This document shows, one piece after another, positions 22,121-30,778 of a stretch of 64,000 nucleotides of DNA. The stretch is from contig JAPYXD010000704.1 in assembly GCA_030998225.1 (NCBI GenBank), positions 5,208,001 through 5,272,000 of the forward strand, in the 5' to 3' direction. Positions within the stretch are counted from its first letter, which is position 1, and each line of letters starts with the position of its first letter. Source of the DNA: Diplolepis rosae (lineage: Eukaryota > Arthropoda > Insecta > Hymenoptera > Diplolepididae). A model generated the notes under the pieces. That model was not told the DNA's origin and ran no database searches. It saw nothing but the letters and a program-made list of their open reading frames with translations. A program made the translations under genes and the position numbers.

Positions 22121-22514
22121 TAGTTAATTTGGCATGGGGTCAGTTTTGTTGCGGATTTTTTTAAGTGATAGAACACATAAAAAATACAAAAGGCAAACGT
22201 ATCGGCCACAAATGGGGGCCCTCTTCAGTGCCAATTAGCTTAATAGTAACCTTTAAATATTTATTAACTAAGACATGCAACCTAATAATTATTGTATTTT
22301 TTTTTTTCTTTTCTTCCTTTGCTTATTGATATTAGGGAAAGATAGAGTAAACATGCGGAAAGACTTATGGGTAAGCGAGTTCCTAGGTGTGAAGGAACCA
22401 GGCCGTTCCAAAAACTGTTCCAACAAGTAATCCTCTCCCACAGGAACCGTGAAAAATGCGACCGCAGAACGCACTCTCTTAAGCAACAAAACTGACCCCA
22501 TGCCAAATTAACTA
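22121..22514. mobile_element. 394-bp MITE with 32-bp perfect terminal inverted repeats
   Basis: The left end TAGTTAATTTGGCATGGGGT then CAGTTTTGTTGC is repeated in exact reverse complement at the right end, finishing CATGCCAAATTAACTA. The interior lacks transposase similarity; the long minus-strand frames inside do not look coding. Perfect arms suggest recent movement. The superfamily was not determined. Confidence 0.8.
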
Positions 22515-23390
22515 TTACAAAAAAAAAATTTTTTTTTAATGTTGAGCATTTAAATATTTATAAAAAGGAAAGAGATCACCTAGCCCCTCACAGAGGTCTT
22601 CAATATTTGCCTCTATAGTTTGTTACGAAATTTTCTCTTTAAAAAATTTTTTTAACAATTTCAGCCACTGAAAACTTTATTTTTGAATTCGGAAACATTA
22701 AAGATGTAGACAATATTTTACCCGAAAAATATGCCATAATGTAAGAGAACCCAATCACTTTTTTAAAATTGGTAGAAGCGATAGCATGGAAAATATTAGC
22801 TTATAAAGGAAAAAAATTTATGTCTACTTAAGTTGTCCAAATGATTATAATCCACAATAGGACGTATTTAAAATGTATAGCAGTAGTTTGTTTTGGTATC
22901 CATTTGCTTTGGGGACGTGGTCTGAACTTTTCAAAACTTTTTTGTGACGAATTCTACATATTTCTTGGTGAATTACATTAAAGGGACTGTAAACTCACAA
23001 ATATTTGAAATGTAGGAACTATACTATAAATTTATACGCAATGTGTCATAATTATTTCATTTAATAATATTTCCTAATTCAATGCTTTTAAGGTGGCTTG
23101 AGCGTTTGGTGTCGTATGAAGTGAGGGGCACCGTGGGGGCACGTGTTACATGAACGCTCATTGCTACTTATTTTTTTAATAATCATATGTATTATAGTAA
23201 CATCTGAGTAGAAGGGTAAGAAATCGCGCAAATGTCCCCGGAAAAAAGCGATAGTAAACAATTATTAGTTTCACCTCGAGGCGATTTCTATATTCTGTAC
23301 CTTTTTCGCAATTTTCTCTTGATTGAAGTCGTTAACCCTTCGTTTTTATAATACTAATAGATTCCTGGAAATCGAAAGTACTAGTATATA
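22515..23390. other. Unassigned region
   Basis: No gene recognised. GTTTGGTGTCGTATGAAGTG and GGCACCGTGGGGGCACGTG near 23110-23145 form a small GC-richer patch. The final TA (23389-23390) is the left target duplication of the next element. Confidence 0.35.
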
Positions 23391-24147
23391 AAGGGTTTCC
23401 CAATAAGGGTGATATGTTTTGAAATTGAAAAAAAACACTGAATATTCATTCGGAATTGATCGAAATCTTTTTTATTATATTGGATATTCTATGCCATTTA
23501 TGATTTAAACAATATATCGGCCAAATGTCCCCCGAGACTTGAGCCAAAAATGCGCCTCATCAGAATAGATGATTTTTTGATGAAAATTGGGATCATTTTC
23601 AATTGATTCCAGAGCCCAATCCGAGAACTCCCGACGCAAACGATGGTCATTAGGCTTCAGTTCTTGGGCCAGAATCATCTTATAGGGATGCAGGCCAAGA
23701 TCCAATCGCAAAATACGCCAGGTAGTCATCCTGGACAGGCCCAATTCCTGAGATCGGCGTGGCACGGACAATTCACGGGTTTCCTCGATACTGGCCTGTA
23801 CGGCGGCTATATTCTGTGTAGAACGTGCGGTACGCATACCATTTTTAGGCTTAGTATCCAATAGAGTAAATTCACTCTCCAACTTATCGATTATTCGACG
23901 AATTGAGAGCGCGGATGGAGCAGAATGACGACCATATTTTGCACGATATGCTCTTTGAACACCGACAAAACTTCTCGAATTTTGATAAAATAATTGGACA
24001 ATTTCCAAACGTTCTGGAAGCGTGAAACTACTCATGATTAAATGGCAAACCTTACTGATGACAACTGACAGCAGACGTCAAAAATTTCAGTTCAAATGAG
24101 CCTGATAGGGACATTCAAAATCATATCACCCCTATTGGGAAACCCTT
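23391..24147 (-). mobile_element. Tc1/mariner-type element, internally deleted
   Basis: The termini AAGGGTTTCCCAATAAGGGT and the mirrored ACCCCTATTGGGAAACCCTT are flanked by TA on both sides, the target duplication of the Tc1/mariner superfamily. The element is 757 bp, against 1304 bp for the related element at 51665-52968, because most of the catalytic domain is missing. Confidence 0.85.
23505..24035 (-). pseudogene. Tc1/mariner-type transposase, catalytic half deleted
   Basis: A clean 176-codon frame encodes the N-terminal DNA-binding half: an opening MSSFTLPERLEIVQLFYQNS, a helix-turn-helix block (LSVPRRSQELGLSRMTTWRI), GLHPYKMILAQELKPNDH, and the first catalytic block IIYSDEAHFWL. The frame then jumps to SRGTFGRYIV. 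In the neighbouring frame the same bases read GGHLADIL, the usual carboxyl end of this family. A deletion has therefore fused the first catalytic Asp block to the last codons, removing the second and third Asp. It could still bind DNA, but it cannot cut it. Confidence 0.85.
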
Positions 24148-24211
24148 TATTTGATTTATGGGGACTTGTGATTTTTTCCGGAGTTTCGCCGATTTTGACG
24201 AGGAATCCCAT

Positions 24212-25343
24212 AAGACTAGGTGTTAAACTGACATTTTTTCGGTAGTGATTTTTTCGGCAATGACATCGTCAACCACGGTATTTATTTTTTCCAAATGAAT
24301 CTAGCATATTTTATTAAAATAATCTCTATGTTTCAGAGCAGTCTGTAATTTTTTTCAAAAACGATCAAGCCACCTTAATGTGTTCTTCACCACTTTAACG
24401 GTATGAGACGGTGCGTTGTCATGTTGTAGGATAACTTTGCCATGTCTTCGGGCCCATTCCGGCCGTTTTTCGATCAACGCATGATTCAAATTGATAATTT
24501 GTTGTTGGTAGCGATCCGTATTCACCGTCTCACCAGGTCTTAACAACTCGAAGTACACCACACCACACTGGTCCCACCAAACACAGAGCATTGTCTTACG
24601 GCCAAAGCGATTTGGCCTTGGAGTCGATGGGTCGACTTCACCAGGTGAAAGCCATGATTTTTTCCGCTTCGGGTTCTTGAAATAAATCCATTTTTCGTCC
24701 CCCGTGACAATTCGATGCAGAAAATATTTCCTTTCGAACCGTTGAAGCAGCATTTCACAAATGGTTTTTCGATTTTCCATTTGTCTATCGTTCAGTTGGT
24801 GTGGTACCCATTTTCCATACTTTTGGATTTTTCCCATGGCTTTTAAACGTTGGCAAATTGCTCCTCGGGTCACATTTAGTGTTTGTGCCAATTGTTGTTG
24901 CGATTGGGTTGGGTCTTCATCCAATAACGCCTGCAATTCCTCGTCTTCGAACTTTTTCGCTGCACCAGGATGTTCATTGTCTGTTAAATCGAAATCTCCA
25001 CTTTCAAATTGACGAAACCATGTCTCACATGTTCTAATCACTGGAGTATGTTCACCATAAGTTTCTACCAGCAATCGATGAGCTTCAACTGCTTGTTTCT
25101 TTTGATGAAATAAGAAAAGCAACGAATGCCGCAAATGCGATTTTCTTGGAACGAAACTCGACATATTCACTGAGGTAAACAACTATGATGCTATTATTTT
25201 GGCAGAATGTAATTGTGTATTTTTGAAGGTTATTGTCCATAGAAAAATATGACATAGATGCCAAATCATAGAAATGTATACATATCTCTAGCGACATCTA
25301 TGAGTAAAGCCGGCAAATTTCAACTAACACCCCTGGTACGTAC
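24212..25343 (-). mobile_element. mariner element, internally deleted
   Basis: The minus-strand 5' end shows CCAGGGGTGTTAGTTGAAAT (25343 downward). A decayed match, CTAGGTGTTAAACTGACATT, lies at 24214 and may be the other terminal repeat. The transposase frame fills most of the interval. The left TIR is tentative. Confidence 0.6.
24355..25182 (-). pseudogene. mariner transposase lacking its third catalytic block
   Basis: The best preserved mariner frame here. The likely start is Met7 (at 25164: MSSFVPRKSHLRH). In order it has the first helix-turn-helix (HRLLVETYGEHTPVIRTCET), the second (TQSQQQLAQTLNVTRGAICQ), the WVPHQLNDRQMENR linker motif, the first catalytic Asp in VTGDEKWIYF, the ARPNRFG-like PRPNRFGRKTMLCVWWDQ, and the second Asp in LQHDNAPSHTV. 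The frame stops after LRWLDRF. The block with the third Asp (YSPDLAPSD in the family) is gone. Just beyond the stop, codons reading LKHRDYF resemble the family carboxyl end, so about 60 codons were deleted. Inactive. Confidence 0.9.
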
Positions 25344-25519
25344 GTAATGTACGTGATCGACTGAATTTCCGTGTATCTCCCGAATTACTTCGAATTTCGA
25401 GCTAACATTTTACACACATAATCTTGAATAGTTGCCTAATCGATTAGGCAGAAAAAAAACCCGATTTTTTGAGACCTCTTGAGGGGACTGTCCCCTTAAT
25501 GACAGTAGTTTTTGTGGTT
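25344..25519. other. Probable 5' leader of the next mariner relic
   Basis: Between two mariner relics, with no coding content. GAGGGGACTGTCCCC near 25480 is a small inverted repeat. It probably belongs to the untranslated 5' end of the following element. Confidence 0.3.
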
Positions 25520-25840
25520 ATGTCGTAAAAACATAACAGAACAAAGAGAAAATATTAAATTTTTTTTTAAACTCGGTAAAAAATTTGGTGAGACTTACGA
25601 ATCATTAAAAAAAGTTTATGGTGATGATTGTATGAGTCGTACTCAAGTTTGAACGTGGTTTACACGATTTAAAAATGGCCGTGACGATTTAAATGATGAT
25701 CCAAGACCTGGACGACCAGAAGCATCAAATCGTGCTGAGTTAGTGGAAAAAGTACGTGAAATAATCGCTATCGATGCAAATTTCACTATGAGAATGCTGG
25801 CAGAAGAATTAAATTCATCTTACTGTACAATCTACACAAA
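25520..25840 (+). pseudogene. mariner transposase N-terminal relic, third family
   Basis: One frame reads RKNITEQRENIKFFFKLGKK, then FGETYESLKKVYGDDCMSRT, a TGA stop at 25650-25652 where the family has a codon before WF.RFK, then WFTRFKNGRDDLNDDPRPGR and EKVREIIAIDANFTMRMLAE. This is the DNA-binding half of a mariner family different from the two others in the window. The ATG is out of frame by one base. It is cut off at ELNSSYCTI, where LINE sequence begins. Catalytic half absent. Confidence 0.85.
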
Positions 25841-25883
25841 TAATACCAAACGACTGCAAGGTTAAGAAAACTGTAACTATACC
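25841..25883 (+). pseudogene. Left piece of the LINE split by the LTR element
   Basis: The short segment before the 5' LTR (GTTAAGAAAACTGTAACTAT ...) fits, across the target duplication, onto the LINE reverse transcriptase sequence that follows the 3' LTR at 39323. It is too short to identify alone; the assignment rests on that continuity. Confidence 0.4.
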
Positions 25884-28098
25884 GAGACGGCCCAGCCCTG
25901 AGTATCCGCCTTTTGCGACGAGACGGGAGTGAAATCCGCGAAAGTAGGGCCATTTTAGGAACAAGTAGGTTCCCACGAGACTCGCACGAGGGAGTTGCGA
26001 TGTCTCGTTAAGTATTTGTCGAGTAATAAACGATTTGCTTCCAAACCGGAAGTAAGCGTGGAGAGAACAAAGTGGTCTGGTTTTCACAGACATTTTTGTT
26101 CGTATCCTCAGTGAGCGCCACACTAACCTGTGCACGCTCTCACTCGACCGCTCACCCAGATCAAGCATCACGCGGCATGGCCTGTTGGATGAATGGGCGT
26201 CCCTCGCTGCTATTTCTTTTATATTTTATTTTTATTTTACACTATTTACCGCAGATTCATTTATCCGCATGCATGAAGAGTAATCATAATTAATTCATTA
26301 ATTAATTAAAATTATCCATAAATGTTATATTATTGAATTATTAAATTATTAATAAAGATTAATTCATTAAATCATAATTTTAATTCGATTTTATTTTGAT
26401 CGTTCTTGTATTCTCAATATAATATATAATATTTTTAATATATTTCTAATTTTCTTTATACATTCGCACAAGGTTTACACCTTCCCATATTGCTGGCCAA
26501 TGGGAGCCCGCGCCTACGCAGATAGCTCGCGCCAGCGGGAGGTGAGATGGGGGAAAGGCTCTCTCGTCGTCGTCGTGCGATGCGCTTTCTCTTTTGAGCG
26601 CACATCACTTTTTAAACACCCCCACGGGGCAAAAATATGCGTCTTTTTGGAATTTGAAAGACGTTATCATAATCACAAGAATATTATCTTTCTTATGATA
26701 CCGATTTCCAACCACAAAACGGTCGCGATAAGGGGGAAAAGACCGTGTAAAAAACTCTTAATTTATTGATTTAATTGGACTCGATCGCGGTGGTTAATTG
26801 AGGCGCGCGCATGTTAATTAAGGGGGGAAATTAATTGAGAGGTGGAAATCCGAGGCGATGTGCTTGATTGCAGATCCTCGAATTGGAGTCCGTTTGCGCA
26901 ACCTAACAAGGTAAGGACTTATCGCCTAGCGCAAATTTAAGAAAAATAATAGATCGAGGCTCGGAACAGGGACTGTGCATTTTAGCATCACAGTTCCTGT
27001 CTCTTGAGAACTCGGTTGAGCATATGTTTCCTGTCCCCCCCTTAGCTAGGGATCAATGGTTTTTGAATTTATTTTTTTTTATTAACTTTATGGGAACCCA
27101 AGAACTCTAATTTTTCGTTTGGTAGCAAAACAGATCCAACTTGGTTAGCTCAACTCATGCCATTAGTAGTGTGAACTCTCATTTCGAGGGACACATCGAA
27201 TGTGGCATTCCTCGATAAATAAATAACAACACCAAAGAAATTTGGGTGTCGAATCCCCACGGGGAGCTTCACCTTAAGAACAAAATCTTTCCCCTCGATA
27301 TCCTCGCCACGCAAGTGTCGAATCCCCACGGGGAGCTTCGCTTGTTTGGTAAATTTTTTTTTGTTTTAATTCCTTTATGATTTTTCTTTTGTTTCCTAAT
27401 GAGTGAAGCCTGCCAAGTTGCGTGCGTTGTATATAGCTATTGAGTATTTACCAGGGTGGAAGCAAATGATGAAATGTGGCAGGCCTGTGTCATAAACTTT
27501 GCAGTGCCCTGTTCACGCCTGATGCTTATCTTTATCAAAATAAACCTTGAATAGAAGGGAGGAGTTGGTCTAGCTAAGAAAAGAAATGGGGGAATAATTA
27601 TGTATGCTGCGAAAAGAAACCATTGGTCGAAAACTTTTATTTTCAGGCATAGGGAATTCCCAATTTTAAAACGTGATATAAAATCGCTACTGGGCGAAGT
27701 AATACCGCAAATGTTGATAGAAACTTTATTATAATTTCTAGGTACGAAATATATAGAAACGGGCGACGTTTGGACGATTCCTCCGTGTTACTTTTTCTCA
27801 TTCTGAAATACAGAAAATCGTGAGTTTCTTAGCCGTTCTTATTCTTTAAATAAAGAATAAAAGCTCGCGAAATTTTCACCCTTCGTGCTACCCACTCATG
27901 AAATTCGGAGGTAAATTTTACCAAAAACAGGGCAAAATTGCCATGAAAAATTCAGGAAAAGTCTTTTAGTAAAAATGGCAAATTCAAAGTTCGAAATAGA
28001 ACTGAAGAAGCGAAACTTTTGGCTCAATCAGACGAAAATTCGCGTTAAAATTATTTAAATATTAATAAAACCAAAACTCTAAGAGTCGAAATGTTTCA
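25884..28098 (+). repeat. 5' LTR (2,215 bp)
   Basis: Starts GAGACGGCCCAGCCCTGAGT and ends GAGTCGAAATGTTTCA immediately before the primer binding site. By eye it differs from the 3' LTR at about 15 places, including a CGT unit missing near 26570, one base more in A and C homopolymers, and a cluster near its 3' end. The base before it is C (T before the 3' LTR), so whether the LTR begins TGAGACGG or GAGACGG is ambiguous. It contains a 25-base direct repeat at 27246-27270 and 27315-27339. Long open frames on either strand are unconserved or domain-free and are not called. Confidence 0.95.
27246..27339 (+). repeat. Duplicated 25-base hairpin motif inside the LTR
   Basis: GTGTCGAATCCCCACGGGGA followed by GCTTC occurs twice, 69 bases apart (27246-27270, 27315-27339), and likewise in the 3' LTR (38468-38492, 38537-38561). 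Each copy holds the mini-hairpin CCCC-AC-GGGG. GTCGAATCC also resembles a polymerase III B box. It may be a protein or RNA structure signal; function unknown. Confidence 0.8.
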
Positions 28099-28100
28099 AC

Positions 28101-28118
28101 TGGCGCCCAACGTGGGGC
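28101..28118 (+). promoter_or_regulatory. Primer binding site
   Basis: TGGCGCCCAACGTGGGGC begins two bases after the 5' LTR. TGG pairs with the CCA end of a tRNA primer, and TGGCGCCC is a common retroelement PBS opening. I did not assign the tRNA species. Confidence 0.85.
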
Positions 28119-28945
28119 ACGAAGGTTATTGAATTTGAAAATTTCGTGAAAATCTGAAAATTTTATGTTGGGAAATAATATATGTACTCTTATACCGGGT
28201 GGTCATTTCAAGCACGATCTAGACGTTTCGTCCGGTATTCCTGGTGAAATTGTCGTTGTTTTGAGTCCAAAATAATTTGCCACCTTGTGCATGAGTTTTA
28301 TTTCAGTTTAAAATATATTATAAAGGTGAAGAAAAATAGATTCACCTCCAAAATCCTGGTGTCAACAGTCAAGAGTCAGCTTGACGTCACTCAGCTGACT
28401 TTGACGTTTGACGCTGTGTGTTAGCACGTGTTGCCATGGAGTGAGCGCGAAGGTGAATGCCCTGGACAGTAAACAAGGAGACAAATAGGTCTCACCTTAA
28501 ATAAGCAAACATAGGAAATAATACTTCAATTTAAAATTATATTCTTCTCGATTTCGAAATAAATTCTCTATTCCAGATTAAATAAGATCTGACAGGGAAT
28601 AAAAATTGAAATTGATAAGTTTTCCTTTTGTTCACCATTAATTAATTATCAATGTTAAATGGTCATAAATATTTTTTTTTTGGTCAATAAATTTATCAAT
28701 TTGAATTAGATGCGAGATTGGTTTTAATTCATTCTGTTTTTTTTTAAAATGAGAGTTTTATTTTCATTTAATCTGTGATTTTTTTTTTGTAATGATTTAA
28801 TTACAATAAATTACGTTGATGAATTGTCCAAAACCAGGACACTCAATTAACATTTAATTTAGTTTCTTTTGAGTATCGTGATCGTAAATCACTCAATTTG
28901 TAAATTACCATTTATTTAATATAAATATATGAAATACCAAAATTC
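28119..28945 (+). other. Untranslated leader of the LTR element
   Basis: AT-rich leader of about 830 bases before gag. A GC-richer patch at 28370-28460 holds GTCACTCAGCTGACTTTGAC, a start codon in CCATGG at 28437 that opens only a two-codon frame, and a splice-donor-like AAG|GTGAAT at 28452-28453 that could serve subgenomic mRNAs for the downstream accessory genes. The packaging signal should lie here but cannot be identified by eye. Confidence 0.5.
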
Positions 28946-30778
28946 TTGTTTCGTCTTCCAAAATTTAATTTCAAAATGGCCAACTCAAGCGAAGCAAGTA
29001 GAAGAATATTTAAACAATCTCAATCAATGATGGCTAACAGCTTTAACATGGGCGAGTTATTAAGGGATACGACCCAGCTGGTAACCGGAAATTGTAACGT
29101 TTCAGATGGCCAAAATGAGGCATTAGATTTGTCGGTAAATGAAAGAAACGTGTCGCGCGAGTCAGTGGGTACTGAATCCATTTGTTCATCATTAAACGTT
29201 GATGAGTTTGCAGATTCAGATGAGGAGGACATTGCCGAATTAGATCAAATGTTATTGAAGTTAAAGTCTATCGGCGTTAAAATTAAGAGCGTAGCAAACA
29301 ATCAGGCGAAAGTTATAAATACCGTCAAGAAGAATTCTAAAAAATTATCCGAATTGAAACACGATACAGCTAGGAAGTTTAGTGAATTTGCAGGTTTGAT
29401 GGTAGAGAGAATGAATAGCACCGAAGAAATGCTTAAGGCCGAATGCGATCATAAAAATTTAGAATTAGAAAAAAATATAAGACAAGTAGAAGCTAAAGTA
29501 AATGTACTAGGTGAAACTTCCGAGGAACTTCACTGTTTAAGTGGAGATTTGATCGCTAAGAAAATGGTACACGAAAAGAGAATTAAACACCTGGAAGACC
29601 ACCAGTATGTTTTAGAAAGTAAATTGCAGAGAAATCAGGGTAGTTCTTCGGCAGTTTCACCATGGTTAAACAAATATTCTATGCCCAAATTTTCAGGGCA
29701 CAAACGTGAAAGGCCGATGCGATTTTTAAGAGATTTTGAGCGTTACATAAGCGCTATAGACATAAGCACTAATGATTTTAATTATATTATATACGCCTGC
29801 TTAGAGGGCATTGCGAGAGAATGGTGGGAACTAGTCTCTCAAAACGATGAAAATATCAATACTTTTAGAGATAAGTTTATTAAAAAATACTGGAATGAAA
29901 ATGTATGCTTCCAGATTAGCTCAGAGTTGCAATTTGGAAGATTCATCCCCAATAACAATTTATCCAGAGCTGAGTACGCTATAAAATTGATAAATAACGC
30001 TAAGGACTTGATCCCACCACCCTCAGAAAGCGAAATTGTGGCAAAACTGTCTAGGCATTTTCACGATGACATAAGGACTGCCATTATTATTAGAAATATT
30101 AAAACTTTTGAACAGTTGATGGAACTGCTTGATGCTTTTGATCAAGCAGGCCCATCCAATGCCAATCCTGGCAATAACAGCCACAACTTGGCTCAAAATC
30201 ATAGGTCTTATCCAAATGTATACGGAGAGACGTTATTTTCCAATCAAAGTAACTTTAGAGATCGTGATTTTGGCTCAAATTCCGGTAGAAATAATTTTGG
30301 AGCAACAGCAAAGTTTGCCCAACAAAATAGAAATCTCAATTATAATCGTGGGCAGGGCTTCGCCGGGAATAATTATCGAAACAATAATTTTTCTTTCCCT
30401 AATAACGTGGCTCGTTTCGAAGGGCACCATAATGCTCCCACGAGCCGCCCTGGCACTAACCTGGCTCACGATCATAATAATAGGCGTGATACGCATGATA
30501 GAAATTTTAATCCTAGGCAAAATGGCAATGGATATGTCCAAAACGGCGTATACCACCGTCGAGAAAATGTTGGTCCCCCGAATACGGCCGCCTATGAATC
30601 CGGACGATCTCAAGGCGTGAGCGGACAGGAGGGAATGCGAAAGGTGCGGGTGGTTGCTAGCGCGCCAAGCGTAATACAAGGGCGCAGCAACGAGAATTTA
30701 AATACAGTAAAGAATTGTGAACCGGAGAATTCGATTTCTCCGATAATCATCGAAACATGTCAAAGCCAGGGAAACTAG
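28946..30778 (+). CDS. gag: Gag structural protein of the LTR retrotransposon
   Basis: A 610-codon frame encodes the particle-forming protein. Residues about 1-90 are acidic and serine-rich. Residues about 95-230 form a predicted coiled coil (KLKSIGVKIKSVANNQAKVI ... KRIKHLEDHQYVLESKLQRN). Residues about 238-400 match a retrotransposon Gag capsid domain: PWLNKYSMPKFSGHKRER, FLRDFERYI, the helix with GIAREWWELV, FIKKYWNENVCFQISSELQF and FEQLMELLDAFDQA. The tail from 400 is rich in Asn, Arg and Gly (NFRDRDFGSNSGRNNFGATA) and probably binds RNA; there is no CCHC zinc knuckle. Met11 (28976, AAAATGG context) is a better start than Met1. The gene ends in the frameshift signal, overlapping pol by 22 bases. 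The frame is intact. Confidence 0.92.
   Translation: MFRLPKFNFKMANSSEASRRIFKQSQSMMANSFNMGELLRDTTQLVTGNCNVSDGQNEALDLSVNERNVSRESVGTESICSSLNVDEFADSDEEDIAELDQMLLKLKSIGVKIKSVANNQAKVINTVKKNSKKLSELKHDTARKFSEFAGLMVERMNSTEEMLKAECDHKNLELEKNIRQVEAKVNVLGETSEELHCLSGDLIAKKMVHEKRIKHLEDHQYVLESKLQRNQGSSSAVSPWLNKYSMPKFSGHKRERPMRFLRDFERYISAIDISTNDFNYIIYACLEGIAREWWELVSQNDENINTFRDKFIKKYWNENVCFQISSELQFGRFIPNNNLSRAEYAIKLINNAKDLIPPPSESEIVAKLSRHFHDDIRTAIIIRNIKTFEQLMELLDAFDQAGPSNANPGNNSHNLAQNHRSYPNVYGETLFSNQSNFRDRDFGSNSGRNNFGATAKFAQQNRNLNYNRGQGFAGNNYRNNNFSFPNNVARFEGHHNAPTSRPGTNLAHDHNNRRDTHDRNFNPRQNGNGYVQNGVYHRRENVGPPNTAAYESGRSQGVSGQEGMRKVRVVASAPSVIQGRSNENLNTVKNCEPENSISPIIIETCQSQGN

Noticed and set aside
22282..22506. 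74- and 70-codon minus-strand frames as a small protein
   Set aside because: They lie inside a TIR-bounded MITE, overlap each other in two frames and have no recognisable features.
25815..26171. 118-codon minus-strand frame, also present at 37048-37392
   Set aside because: It is the same LTR sequence seen twice. Its extension beyond the LTR differs, it has no domain, and the duplication explains the apparent conservation.
26500..26769. 89-codon frame in the 5' LTR
   Set aside because: A CGT-unit change and a one-base difference put the 3' LTR copy in another frame, so it is not maintained.
30129..30679. 163-codon and 134-codon frames on both strands inside gag
   Set aside because: Shadows of the biased Asn/Arg-rich gag tail, without domains.
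28946..30778. Zinc-knuckle nucleocapsid in Gag
   Set aside because: I searched the tail for C-X2-C-X4-H-X4-C and found none; the tail is Arg/Asn/Gly-rich instead.
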